From contig NC_044930.1 of NCBI RefSeq assembly GCF_003576645.1, positions 5,940,711-6,004,710 of the forward strand: 64,000 nt of DNA. Direction: 5' to 3'. A program made the position numbers and the translations under genes. This DNA comes from Ipomoea triloba (Eukaryota > Streptophyta > Magnoliopsida > Solanales > Convolvulaceae). Positions 22,467-34,129 of this stretch are shown here, in pieces. Position 1 is the first letter of the stretch, and the number at the start of each line of letters is the position of its first letter. The notes beneath the pieces are model-generated. The model had not been told where the DNA came from. It saw only the letters and a list, made by a program, of their open reading frames with translations, and searched no databases.

Positions 22467-23660
22467 TATGTTGTGTAATTGAGACTGACAAGTGCGCGGC
22501 ATCGAAATGTGAAGTTATTAGTTATTATGCAAATATCTAACATTAAGTCTCGACAAGCTTAACGAACCGCACACGTCACATAAGTTAATTGTTCATGCAC
22601 TCAAATTGGCTAAGGAGAAGAACCAACCATGGACAAGGATAGCCTGGCCTGCTCGCCCTTACACATAAAAAGTGATGGATTAAAGCAAATAACTTGTGAA
22701 AATATTTTTTTCAATCATTCAGTTATGTAACTTTAATCGGTTCATTCGTTTGTCTCCGTGTTTCATTTGTTACAAAATACCCCTTAGCTTCATTAAAAGA
22801 ATTATGATTTTCATCTATTGAGTAATGGAATCATGAATATAATCTCCATTAAAAGTTTATGAATTCAATGATTAATTAATAGGTGTTTTTGGTAAAAATC
22901 ATATAGGGATGTATTTTTTCTAATGAACATTTACAATTTCATAACTTTAATTTTCTTCTAAATACTGTCTACTAAACCACTAAGCTAAAGTACATTTATA
23001 ATTTCATAATTGAAGAGACAGACTGTAACTTCTGTTTTTTAATTTTTGTACAATTCAAAATATATATATTCTTCAAGGATTAAAATAAATAAATAAATGA
23101 AAACTAAATTGTATACTTAAAAGAGTAATAATACATAATTCATAGAATGTTTTTACGGGATGAAGAATTGGTCAAAATTATTGTAGTTTAGGAACTCCGA
23201 TCTCAAGTATTCACACGAAGGATCTATTTCCATTTCTGATAGTGACAGAATTCAACACACTTGAACCAACAAAATACCATCATTGTTATGCCTCCGATGT
23301 GGAAATATTTAAGTGAATTTGTACTCCCATTATCTTTTATTTATTTTTAAATCTACAACCACTATTTGAAGGTGTACACAGGTAAACTCCACCAATCCTA
23401 ATCGACACAAAACTGACTCAAATTAAAAATGCTTATTAATTGACAGTTGAATCTGATGTCTTATAATTATATATTACCAAACTAACAGTTCGACCAACTT
23501 GACTATGGTTGCATCTATCTCCAATTATTCTTAATTAATTCACATTCACATTATTTATAAAAAGAAAGAAAAAAAAGTCCAAACGCGTCTCTTAAGTCTT
23601 AACATGATAATCCACCGCGCACCTCCTCTAATCTCTCCTGTGGCTGTGGGGACCCCTTGA
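22467..23660. other. Intergenic DNA upstream of the DUF668 gene
   Basis: AT-rich, no gene recognised. The last 100 bp before 23661 is more GC-rich and may be 5' leader. Confidence 0.5.
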
Positions 23661-25172
23661 ATGTCCTCCGAAGCTCCATTTCTCCACCCTCAAATACTCC
23701 CCATCTCTCCTCTGTCCCTCAGCCCAGATCAGAAAACACCGCATTTCGATCGCCAACGTTGTACACCCGCCAAAAACAATCCACCTTGGCCTACGACGCA
23801 ATCGAATACATGGTTTTTGCTTAAATCCATCATGGGTTGTCTCCCGGAGATTAGTTCGCGAGTTCATGATCACCGCGCCGAGGCCAAGAATGACGACCAA
23901 TTGGGTATTCTCGCCTTCGAAGCCGCCAAAACGATGTCGCGCTTACTCTCCCTCTACAAATCCCTCTCCAATAACCACCTCGCAGTGCTCAAGAAGGAAA
24001 TGAAGTCCCAGGGGGTCGCGTTTTTGAACTCCGAAGACGATAATTTGCTTTTCAGCCTCGCCTGCGCCGAGCGGCTTGAGGAGCTCGACAAGATCACCAC
24101 CGGCGTGGCGCGGCTGAGCCGCCGCTGCCACGATTATGAGCTCAGCCGGTTCGACCTCGTTTACACCGACCTTAAACTCGGGGTCGTTGAATTTGGGCGG
24201 TTAGAGTACGGGTCGAGGGACGTCCAGAAGAAGGTGGAGAAGATGGAGAAATTGGTCTCCGCGACGGCGGAATTATACGCCGCCCTGGAAGTTCAGGCGG
24301 AGATTGAAATTTGCGAGAGAAAGACGAAGGATTGGAAGGGAAGGGCAAATTTGGAAATATTCGCCCAACGGGTTAAGTACCAGCGCAAGCTTGTCCATCA
24401 TTACAAAGAGATTTCTTTGTGGACAAAAACGTTTGATATCTGCGTCGGGCTCATGGCCCGAATCGTATGCATAATCTACGCCCGGATATGTTCGGTCTTC
24501 GGGCCGTTTTTTCCCATTTTGCCCTCCTTCCCCTTACGCAAAACTCCCTCTCCGGATATCCGGCCCGATTATTGCTTGATTGAACCTATAAAGGAAAAAA
24601 TCACTTCCCATTCCGGCCCACTTACGTCAAAGGCGGAGCCCATTTCCGTTCGGTTTTATAGTCGAAAATCGGTCTTTTTCTTTCGGGGAGAAGACCCGTT
24701 CGGAGAGTCTAAGAAAGACAGAATTCTCCACGCCGCCGGCCCAACAACCGTGGGCGGGTCGGGCCTAGCATTACGCTACGCAAACGTCATCCTATCCGTA
24801 GAAAAATACCTAGACCCGACAATATCAATGGACGAAGATTCCCGCGCGTCGCTCTACCAAATGTTGCCGGAGAATCTAAAATCCTCGGTGAAATCGAAGC
24901 TGAGAAAGAGCATGAGGTGCCGCGACGACGACTCGTCGTTGGCGGTGGGGTGGAGGGACGCGCTGGGCCACATCATGGGGTGGCTAGCGCCGATGGCGCA
25001 CAACACCATTACGTGGCAGATGGAGAGGAAATTCGAGAAGATGAGATTCGACACGAAACCGACAGTTCTGTCGTGGCAGACACTGCATTTCTCGGACAAG
25101 GAAAAAACCGAAGCCGCCATTGCCGAGGTTTTGGTTGGGTTGAGTTACATTTGTAGGTATGAGAAATGCTAA
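23661..25172 (+). CDS. DUF3475/DUF668 domain protein (PSK SIMULATOR-like family)
   Basis: Single-exon frame of 503 residues; a second in-frame ATG at 23832 (M58) gives 446 residues and reads MGCLPE, a possible N-myristoylation/palmitoylation start. The part before M58 is Pro- and Ser-rich and unlike the conserved family, so M58 may be the real start. DUF3475 follows at about residues 80-140 (LGILAFEAAKTMSRLLSLY through DDNLLFSLACAERLEEL), then a helical region, a low-conservation linker, and DUF668 at about residues 365-455 (GGSGLALRYANVILSVEKY through MLPENLKSSVKSKLR). Known family: plant-specific, membrane-associated proteins, some linked to phytosulfokine-dependent growth. No catalytic motif. 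GC content well above flanks. Ends in a TAA/TAG-proximal AT-rich 3' region with no intron evident. Confidence 0.88.
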   Translation: MSSEAPFLHPQILPISPLSLSPDQKTPHFDRQRCTPAKNNPPWPTTQSNTWFLLKSIMGCLPEISSRVHDHRAEAKNDDQLGILAFEAAKTMSRLLSLYKSLSNNHLAVLKKEMKSQGVAFLNSEDDNLLFSLACAERLEELDKITTGVARLSRRCHDYELSRFDLVYTDLKLGVVEFGRLEYGSRDVQKKVEKMEKLVSATAELYAALEVQAEIEICERKTKDWKGRANLEIFAQRVKYQRKLVHHYKEISLWTKTFDICVGLMARIVCIIYARICSVFGPFFPILPSFPLRKTPSPDIRPDYCLIEPIKEKITSHSGPLTSKAEPISVRFYSRKSVFFFRGEDPFGESKKDRILHAAGPTTVGGSGLALRYANVILSVEKYLDPTISMDEDSRASLYQMLPENLKSSVKSKLRKSMRCRDDDSSLAVGWRDALGHIMGWLAPMAHNTITWQMERKFEKMRFDTKPTVLSWQTLHFSDKEKTEAAIAEVLVGLSYICRYEKC

Positions 25173-26519
25173 TAGCGCGCGGAAAGACAAATACTTGCTA
25201 GTTAGGATTGGGAATTAGTTGGAATATTTCAATTAAAACACACATCTCACCATTGTTACTATTCTTTGATTGATTGAATTCATTTAATTTTTGTTTGGAA
25301 GGGATTAGGTTTAACTTTTTGAATTGAAATATGTTTAAAAACATATATGTGTGTTGGTATAATCAATTACAAAGATAAATTATATAGGAAAATGATATAT
25401 GTACTCTAAGGGAGTAAAACTCTCGCCACATGTGTCTTGATTTTATTGGAGAAAGATGAAAAGATAGTAATAAAAAATGTGGCCTACATTATTTGAATGA
25501 ATGAAATAGTGACATGTAAGTAGGGAGTATAAAATGGAGTAGAATGTGAAAGTATGTGTAGTATTACTCAATTATATTGTGTTTACTTTTAGTTTATTTA
25601 TACTTACAAATTGTTTTTAATTATACTTTTCTTCTTTAATTTTATCCTCTGTACTGTAAATATTTTCAGTAAGTAATTAAATATGATAACTAACTTGTAT
25701 ATTATATTATGATTGATTTCTTCTACACTAATAAATTCTTTTAGATTTTACAATTACTCCTGTTTTTTTTTAATGTTTTAGTTATTTCTATTATCTTATA
25801 AATAAAAAATGCATATTTAATACACTTTTGCATTGGCCTTTTAAGTCTATTTTAATTACTTTCCTAGCTACTTTAGACTTTGAAGTGATTTATGTTGATT
25901 TTGTATTATATATATGATTTCGTTTGAAGTAGCTGATGCATTTTTTTTTAATGTTTTTGTTGATTAAGGTGGCACATTGGGAAGACAATTGTTACAACAC
26001 TCTTTGATAAGTCTAACATCGGTGCTTCGAATGATTTTCATCGTATAGGCAACCCAATGCATGCAAAAGCAAAACAAAAGAGTTTGAAGTCACAATTCTT
26101 GGCCAAGATGGCTACTGCTCAATGGTTTGGTCATATCTGAATGTAAAAATGTCTAATTATTGTGATTCTAAAAGCTTGAAAAGCCAAATCAAAGATTTAA
26201 CAACTTTTATGAATACCACGAAGCTTAATTTTAAATTTTCAACGTTATAGAAGTCAAAATAAGTTATAAATCAAAGTTGTAGCATAGACAACTCTCTAGC
26301 ATGTTGCAATGGTAATCAACTCAAATTAGGTAATAAAATATTTCATCAAGTTACACATCCAATGCACAAAAGCAATCATGATACGGTGAATTAAGAGAGA
26401 AATTAGAAAAATAAAAAATAATTGTAGAAGTGTATAAAAACAATTATGATTAAATAGTAATATTAAAGGTTTACAAATTTTGAAAAACATCTATTGTTAT
26501 ATACCATGTTTGGTTCTTT
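25173..26519. other. Intergenic AT-rich DNA
   Basis: 3' flank of the DUF668 gene, then AT-rich DNA. A possible remnant around 25965-26130 (VAHWEDNCYNT-like on the plus strand) vaguely recalls Helitron RPA-type proteins but is too short and broken to call. Confidence 0.5.
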
Positions 26520-26544
26520 GGAACTACTTTGGGTAAATCAAAAT

Positions 26545-27705
26545 ATTCAAACCATTTGGATTGGTCTCTCGAAAAAGCAACATACAATTGTTTGTGACTG
26601 ACTCTTGTTAATCGTCATTGCATAAGTGACAAATAGAGGGAATTGTCTTCTTTAAAATTTAAAAGGCGGTCTCAAGTCTAACGAAGATAATGATATTTTT
26701 GGAATCAAAACTTTATAACTTGCACTACTTCCGGATAATACCTTTGCTTTTAAAATATAATTTACAAGTTTAGTAATGAGCATCCTTGTGCCGTTACACG
26801 AACCAATTGAGTGGTCAATATTTCTCAATAATATAACCGGAGTACCTACTTTCAACCTTAGTTCATGATTAGGCACACCAAAACACCTAATCCCATTTAG
26901 AAATTTAGGCATGTGCGCATCAGCTAATAGATCAACATTAATTAGAATAAGATTTGCATGCGGCTCAAATATATATATTCATTGATAGAGTCAACCACAT
27001 CAAGTGTTGGTGCTAGTATTGCACTCTTTTCCAAGTATATTGGGTCATCAAAAATTATGGAGTATGATGCATGTATAGGGGATATGCAGAACATATCAAT
27101 GATTTTACATCCATCTGTTTGTCCTTGATTTTTTCCATCTCCTATATTCGCAATCCATTTTTTATCAAACATAGCACTTTACCGTACTTCCACAAGTAAA
27201 ATGCATTTATTATTGCATTAATGATATCATGTATACTTTCTTTTGTGATAACTGGCAAAATTATCTAAAGTCTCTGCCGAATACAACAATTTTCCCTTCG
27301 AAAGGCATTTCTAAACTGTGTAGGTTGCTAAAACGCAATACATCACACATGTTTATATCTAGTGTTTCAAAGATGTATCATTCATGCTTTACCCCAAATT
27401 ATATGTTTGCACTTAATAATGAGTTCTGGAATTTGGCTATCTTGTTTGATGTTACATGTTTAATTATTATTTGGATTTAAGAGAATTGCAAACCTTGAAT
27501 GTGTAGTTTCTTCCTTCGGACAATAGTAGAGAAACTATATCACTTGAACTAATGTTAAGAATTATTTCTCCATGTGACCTCAATGTTGTTGACAGAGTTC
27601 TCCAAACAAATGTCTTTCAAGTTCCTCCATAATAGTTGAGGAAAAGAAAACTCCTCCTTGATTTGATTTTACATCACTTATTATTGTACACATCATGTTA
27701 AACAA
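26545..27705 (-). pseudogene. Helitron Rep/PIF1-type helicase, decayed C-terminal part
   Basis: Read on the minus strand in several frames. Near 27700, MMCTIISDVKS; then YGGT-stop-KTFVWRTL, a Walker A GGTGKT in which the Gly codon is TGA (27617-27619); then GEIILNISSSDIVSLLLSEG; then MPFEGKIVVFGRDFR followed by a frame break (near 27260-27310); then KSAILAPTLDVVDSINEYI (about 26970-27030); then LRLKVGTPVILLRNIDHS and CNGTRMLITKLV (about 26760-26860); then RRQFPLFVTYAMTINKSQSQ (about 26600-26650). The order matches the helicase domain of plant Helitron replicases. Multiple stops and frameshifts make it dead. The Rep domain and the Helitron 5' TC end are not seen. Confidence 0.85.
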
Positions 27706-28009
27706 TGTAAGTTACAAAGGTATTATCATAGTAGAACTAATAATATCAAACAGTGAATGAAATATTAAATTAAATGGATAAATTTATACATTATATTGGT
27801 AGTCCAATATGTAACGTTGTTTATACAAGGGGTGATTCGCTACAAACGTGCAAACAAAATGAATAAAATAAGGCAAGCGAATGAAATAAAATACAATAAA
27901 TAAATGAATAAATACAAATCCCAATGAAATAAACCTAAAAAAATATTTATTTACATAAGATTATTACAATTATCTTGGACAAAAAAAAAAAAAAAAAAAA
28001 AAAAAAAAA

Positions 28010-28198
28010 NNNNNNNNNNNNNNNNNNNNNNNNNNNNNNNNNNNNNNNNNNNNNNNNNNNNNNNNNNNNNNNNNNNNNNNNNNNNNNNNNNNNNNNNNNN
28101 NNNNNNNNNNNNNNNNNNNNNNNNNNNNNNNNNNNNNNNNNNNNNNNNNNNNNNNNNNNNNNNNNNNNNNNNNNNNNNNNNNNNNNNNNNNNNNNNNN
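28010..28198. other. Assembly gap (189 N) between poly(A) runs
   Basis: Undetermined bases bounded by A-homopolymers at 27981-28009 and 28203-28231. Open frames spanning it are artefacts. Confidence 0.98.
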
Positions 28199-28539
28199 TT
28201 GGAAAAAAAAAAAAAAAAAAAAAAAAAAAAACAAAGATCATCTCAATCCTTAAACCCTAACACCTTGTACAGTCGAATCAACCATACACTTATTGTCCAA
28301 GCAGATACAATGAAAAATGAGGAATTATGGTAAGGTAAAAAAAAACTTGAAATGTATGATTTATATTAGTCTTTTCTATGTGCGATGCGCAAAAACATAT
28401 GTCCAATATTTATATTTTAAAAAATAACTAACCAATTCTTACTAATTAAAATCTAAATGAAAAAAAATTGTTTGTTATATTAGTTCAATATATAATGTCT
28501 ACAAATATTATTATCATTAAAGAATATAAGAAAAGATAT

Positions 28540-28690
28540 GGTGGATGCATGTGCATGGTAAAGTTAATAGAAAATATAACAGAAGTTATAACAGTAAGAT
28601 TTTTGTCCAAAAAATTGTATAGTACAATTCTAAAAACACAATGTACAAAATGATTAGCACTAAAAACATGAACATAAATTAGCGATATAA
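28540..28690. repeat. Interspersed repeat, copy 2
   Basis: GTGGATGCATGTGCATGGTA, ATAACAGAAGTTATAAC and GTACAATTCT occur in the same order as at 9105-9290. Confidence 0.6.
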
Positions 28691-29335
28691 CTTTGATTGA
28701 GACTTATTATGTTTTTAGATATTAGTTGTCTCGAAATCAATTAGATACAAATTATATTAAGAAAATTATTTTAAAATGGCCTCATAATTATAGTAAATTA
28801 ATGCCGAAAAAAATTATGATTTATTTATAATTATAATAATATTATACTCTAAGTATATATACACTAATGCCAATGATACCTTTCTGACGAAAAGTGAGTA
28901 TAACAAATACTTAGGGACGAAATCTACAATTATCCTATAACTTAGGAACTAAAAGGAAAATTCTCTCAAAATGAAAATTCGACTAATTAATATGGAAAAT
29001 TCTTCCATGCGTTATTTTAATTTTCTTTATGTTGTTTCGATTGTCAAATGTTCACTCTATTACTAAGAAAAGTAATAATGTTAAAACTATAGCTACCAAA
29101 ATATTTTCCAGTCCGGTCAAGTTTCTTTGGATTGACCTGCCACTGCACCTTCATCATTGATTCATTAGATTATCTCCATTTGTTAACAAATGAATTTTAA
29201 GGAAATAAGAATAGTATTCTAAATTCATTCCGTGCAACGCATATCGAATGCGCGTACAAGTGTACAACACATACATATATAATCTATCCTCTCCTTTGGT
29301 TATTCATTGTATTGCTTAAGAAAGTTGATTGATCA

Positions 29336-30390
29336 ATGGGGATTGATTCATCATCTATTCTGCGGAAAATGAAGGATAAGGTGGTAGAGATGGCTAAGAA
29401 TGCAGAAAAAACTGGGAGGGACGACCCAAGAAGAATCGTGCATTCAGCTAAAGTGGGAGTAGTTCTTACACGCACTCAACTCTTTGTTCTACTATTACGA
29501 ATTTACAATCCTCTCTATGAAGGGTTTGAGCAATCTAAAATCTGGGCTCTTTTGACTGTCATGGGCCCATGGCCGTCTTCGAATTCACTGTTGGTCAGTT
29601 TCATTGTTGTTTCAACCTTCATTCCTATATGCTTCAGAAACAAACACATTATAATTCTTTGTTTTTGAATTTACCCTTTAATTTATCTTAGGTGCCGCCT
29701 TATCCAAAGGCCTGAACAGGGCTTCTGCTACTCTATTAGCAGCTGCCATGGGTGTTGGAGCTAAGTATTTGGGTGACATTTCTGGCTACAAAGTCGAACT
29801 TGTCTTGGAATCCTTGTTTTCATATATCCTAGGTACTGTCTTGATCTCAAAACTTATTCATCCAAATATTCTTAAAATATTATAACAAATCCATACTGTG
29901 CAACACATGACGAACGCACGTCGAACACACGGAAAACCACGTACGTTGTGAAAATACTAATTTGGTCAAAGTAAAAAAAGGCATATATAATTGAAGAAAT
30001 TTGGAGAAGGGCGGGTGACTCACAGTGACATAAATGCCCTGGAAAATGGCACAAGTCTTGTATCTCTGTGCAGCTAGCTACTTCAACATAAACGATGATG
30101 AGGCGACATTGTTAAGCTTTTAAGAGCAAGATTAATCAGCCATGCACAAGAATATGCTTGGAATCTAGCCAGGCTTTGAAAGCTATATCATTAGCCATGA
30201 AAACCATGGACCATCCGTCGCCGACAATCCAAGACCACCTATGAAACTCCAGAGCCGCCATTGATTATCTCGAAGTCCTGTTCCGAAGCTCGTCGTTGTT
30301 AACGGAGCAGCTCTTCGACATCATACCGTGCGCTGCGATTACATCTATACTGATCAACATCGTTGACTGCGTGGTGATGGATTTAATTAA
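29336..30390 (+). pseudogene. Aluminium-activated malate transporter (ALMT) pseudogene
   Basis: Pieces in order: 29336-29590, MGIDSSS start and DDPRRIVHSAKVGVVLT, YNPLYEGFEQSKIWALLTV, then a frameshift (an 8-base insertion-like GGCCCATG) before VFEFTVG; after a GT donor and an intron, 29693-29832 encodes ALSKGLNRASATLLAAAMG and YLGDISGYKVELVLESLFSYILG. The middle of the gene is missing. About 30170-30380 retains the C-terminal helix region (ALKAISLAMKTMDHPS, AAIDYLEVLFRSSSLLTEQL, with an in-frame stop). ALMTs are plasma-membrane or vacuolar anion/malate channels with six N-terminal membrane helices. Here the frameshift, the stop and missing exons argue for a pseudogene. Confidence 0.85.
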
Positions 30391-31101
30391 CCTGGGTTGT
30401 CCGAATTATTAAACCTGATAATAATAGGAATGCTACCGAAGGATGATTTGATCGAAAATACGAGGAATATATGTCGCGGAGACAAATCTTGTATTAATAT
30501 AGGATTGTAGGAGGATTACAAGGAGTTGTAATGATAGAACCTGTGATTAGTTGTCCTAAACAAGATAATTAAGTGGATATTTATACTAATAAATCTCCTA
30601 ATCGCCCCCTTTAAAAGGAGGGGACGGTTGTAACCGCCTTGGACCGAGTCCACGCGTAAGGCCGACGTCGCCCACGCTGAGGCTGCCCATGCTGAGGCCA
30701 AGGCCGCCCACGCCGAGATTGCCCAAGTCGAGGTCGAGGTAGCCCACGCCGAGGTCGCCAATGCCAAGGCCGATGCTGCCACGTCGAGGTCACCCAAGTC
30801 GAGGTCGCCCAGGCCAAGGCCACTAAGCTAGCAGGGATGTCATGAACAAACAGTGATGTTTGAAAGGGGAGAGACAATAGGGGCGGTGTTGGGATCCCTT
30901 CCATGGCTTTCCAAGTACGGAGTATATGATACTCATTTGCTTTCCTCCACTACCACCCACGTGCCCCATGTCTTGCACCCAGGACAGTCAAAATGGGTCA
31001 GGTTCGACCCGACCCGTTTTAAACGGGTTGAAGTTTTATAGCCCGACCCGTGATCTGACGGGCTAAATGGGGTCAATTGTGAACATGGACTTGGGCAGCA
31101 G
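30391..31101. other. Intergenic DNA, partly GC-rich
   Basis: Contains the Ala/Glu/His-coding imperfect tandem repeat (listed) and, at 30985-31070, a GACCCGACCCG-type purine/pyrimidine patch. It may be debris of an unidentified retroelement; no RT, LTR pair or gag landmark seen. Confidence 0.45.
30655..30830 (+). repeat. Imperfect 12-21 bp GCCCACGCCGAG-type tandem repeat
   Basis: Permutations of GCCCACGCCGAG and GCCCAAGTCGAGGTC repeat about ten times. In one plus frame it reads as an Ala/His/Glu/Val run (ADVAHAEAAHAEAKAAHAE), like a short coiled coil; there is no start codon or flanking gene, so not called as coding. It is much more GC-rich than its surroundings. Confidence 0.7.
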
Positions 31102-31106
31102 TCGCA

Positions 31107-32420
31107 TGATAAGCATATTTTATACCATGATTTAAATAAGATTTTATAGGTTAATTTTACTATTTATATTTTATATTTAATTATATTTAGTATATTTTAG
31201 TTATATTAGGATTAGAGTACTTAGTTAATTAAATTTAAGTATAATTAAGCTTAGTAGTTATATTAACTTAAATAATTAAGTTAGGTGGGTCCAACATGGT
31301 GATTAACATAATCTTAGTCAAATTAAATTTGCTCTTTGCCGTAGGTAAGTAAATTTTATTTTGTTTTCTTTTTACAGATTACGCACAGGCGCAACATCGG
31401 AAGGAAGCGGCGCACGGAGCTTCGGACGCGACTTGGACTGCTTCTGTTCGGCGACCGATTCTTGTTCGCGGAAGATCAAAAATCAACCAAGCTTTTGAAT
31501 TTGAGGTTGAAATTGTTAGAAAAATCAGCTCCTTTGATGTGGTAAGAGCAGTAATTTTAGGGGAAATTGTTGATTCAGAACCCTATAAAAGGAGAGCTAT
31601 TCTGATGTATTTTAGCAGATTATTCCTTTCATATTCTTAGAACTTTAGAATAGTTTTTCTCCATGTCTGGCTAGATTTTATTTATTTTGATTCAAGGATT
31701 TGAAGTTTTAGTTGTGAATTTAGGGAGGTTCTATTTCAATTAATTTGTTGAATTCATGTATTTCCTGTTCTTTTAAAGTTAATTTTCCAGGAAGACTGAT
31801 AATGAATTAAATTGACAACTTAGTTTATTATTGTTTTCCTATTGCTATCTATGAGTTTATGATCAGTAATTGTCATAAACAATTAGACCGAGTAGTCTGT
31901 ATTAATTATATTATTGTGATCAGTACATAAAGGACTGGAAGACTAAGTTGCAGGTTGTAGCTATCCCAATCTGTGATTTAGGCTTAGTTATTTTCCATTT
32001 AAGTGTAATGATGTTATTGGGTGAATATGGAACGCTATCGTCCCCAGTTTATTCAATAACAATTGTTGGTTTGAATGCTTAATTTGAATCAGTTAATTTA
32101 GGGAGATTAAAGGCTAATTATAGCTATCTTAATTAGTCTTTGGCTGAGTACTTGAATTAACAATTTATTTGTAAGAGCCAATGATCTAGTCACATCTTTA
32201 ATATTTCTTTTTCCTTGAATCAAATATCATCATACTTGAACTTGTTTACGATTATAGTTTACTTTATTTACTTATTTCAAATTATTTCTCCCACTCTAAG
32301 TTCTTTTAATTTAAGAATTGATCCTCATTAGTTCTCTTGGGATTCGACCTGGTCTTGCCACTACTACAAATTAGTGGAGTGAGCCAGTATTAATTTTGTA
32401 GGGCTTCGACAACCCTGCCA
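31107..32420. mobile_element. Solo LTR, likely Ty3/gypsy (1314 bp)
   Basis: Starts TGATAAGCATATTTTATACC and ends CAACCCTGCCA (TG...CA), flanked by the 5-bp duplication TCGCA (31102-31106 and 32421-32425). Contains a CCTATAAAAGG-type promoter near 31585. The 3' end (GGGATTCGACCTGG, then CTACAAATTAGTGGAGTG) resembles the LTR ends of large plant Ty3/gypsy elements. No PBS, gag-pol or second LTR beside it, so it is a recombinational solo LTR; superfamily inferred. Confidence 0.85.
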
Positions 32421-32425
32421 TCGCA

Positions 32426-32628
32426 CCACCCCAGCCCCTCCCATCTTGGGTTGTTCCTACCTCTCCCTCATGACTTGCGCCAACATATCTTACCTCACCC
32501 CTTGACTTGGACCAACAAGCCTTCGAGACCTCCTCTCTTCTTCTTGGGCTAAAACGTTACAAATAAAAATGGAACAATAGCCCTATCAATTATTATTATT
32601 ATTATTATTGTTATATTGTTATTACAAA

Positions 32629-32659
<31 letters not shown>

Positions 32660-33537
32660 TGCGAGTATTTTGAATGACGAGAAAAACATGTAATCATTAC
32701 GTGATAATGTACACTGAGTAAACCTCACTCTTAAGTAATAACATGCAAATTACATAGGATAGGTGAATTGAACTAAGAACACCCTATATGACGTGTTTGA
32801 CTAAAAAAGTATATATGATAGAAATACAATAATTACACTTTACCTACCCAATCACTTATTTCGAGACTAAATAATAAAAATTTCTACCTTATTTTCCCAT
32901 ATTTTTCTCTCATAAAATTACAATTCCATTTCCAGAACCAAACGCCCCAACTCCACCAATCCAATAACTGCATTAGCTTTTAGTCAAGTAAGTCTGTGTC
33001 TGTGAATCAATTCGGTTCTCTGTACAATATGACTCTGAAGTGCTGAAGATGTATGTAACGCCACGTACTCAAATTTTATTGGTCATTACAACATTATTGT
33101 TCATGAACATTCAACTCTACATATATGGCTCTCATTCTCCTAGAATCATGTGTTTCAAGATAAATAGAATTAGAAGTTTCTACACTTCAACATTTACACT
33201 TTGACAAAAAAAGTTTTCTCTTTCTTAATTAATTTTTAATATTAACTTTTTAACATGACAATAAAATTATTCACATTCAGCAATTACTTATTAATTAATC
33301 AATAATATTTCAAATGTATAAAATCACAAAGTTTACTATTAAATTTGTTTTTATAAGATTTAATAATAACATTCACATCCATCGATCCGATCCATTTAAT
33401 GAAACTTAAACTTAGATTTTTGTTCAAATTGAACTTTAAAAAATAAAATAAAAATTCTTTTTTAACTTTTTTTTTTTACTTAAGCAAATGATAAAATGTG
33501 AATAGATGATCATAGTTTGATTTGAACGGAATACTGT
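32426..33537. other. Intergenic AT-rich DNA
   Basis: Contains (ATT)n tracts at 32588-32660. No gene recognised. Confidence 0.5.
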
Positions 33538-33545
33538 AGAATAAT

Positions 33546-34021
33546 AAATGATAGATGCAAAAATCTCGCCTAGGAACTGATTAATCGGCGTCTTGGCCGC
33601 CTAGCATACCATCATAATCGATGGTTTCGGCAACTAGCCGGTTAGGCCGCCTAAGCGCTGACTGCATAGGCTGGCCTCCTAAGCACTGACTAGACCGCCT
33701 AAGCATTGACTAGGTCGCCTAGTCGGCCGATTAGCTATTGTTCCCTTCTTTTTTAAGCGGGTTATTGCACTCAAAATGACATCATTTTGAGCGTAATAAT
33801 CCTAAATTTTTCAAACACTAGATTTTTTTAAGTTAATATTTTTTATTTTAGTATTAACATTAAAGTATTAAATAGTTTATAATTATCATATCTTAAAAAT
33901 TTAAAAAAAAATTTATAAAAAGAATAAAATAGAATAAAAAATGCACGAACGCTTAAGTGCCGATTAATCGCCACCTAGCCGGTAAGCGCCCGAGGAACGC
34001 CTAGCGAATTTTTCAACCATA
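33546..34021. mobile_element. Putative TIR element (CGCCTAGG ends, 476 bp)
   Basis: Left part GCAAAAATCTCGCCTAGG, with GATTAATCGGCG, is mirrored by CGATTAATCGCC and CGCCTAGCGAATTTTTCAAC on the right. Candidate 8-bp duplication AGAATAAT at 33538-33545 and 34022-34029. GCCGCCTAAGCGCTGACT-like phrases repeat at 33640-33720. A palindrome-like ATGACATCATTTTGAG lies inside. Superfamily uncertain (8-bp duplication suggests hAT). Confidence 0.6.
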
Positions 34022-34129
34022 AGAATAATCAAAATTGGAATTAGAACGGTAAATACTTGAATCCAAGGTTATGATTTCCATTTAAATTAGGTGCAAGCAA
34101 ATCCATAATAACAAACATAATAATAGCCA

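Larger units (their letters stand above)
27706..29335. other. Intergenic DNA with an assembly gap
   Basis: AT-rich. Contains an assembly gap and a dispersed repeat (both listed). CGTGCAACGC-type phrases near 29230 recall Helitron-tail hairpins but are degraded. No gene. Confidence 0.5.

Noticed and set aside
25965..26130. Possible Helitron RPA-like remnant on the plus strand
   Set aside because: Only about ten suggestive residues before stops, and opposite strand to the helicase.
27947..28253. Frames made of Phe or Lys runs and X residues
   Set aside because: They span the assembly gap between poly(A) tracts.
30516..30904. Ala/Trp/Ser-rich minus-strand frames of 93 and 97 residues
   Set aside because: Antisense reading of the GC-rich minirepeat; no gene structure.
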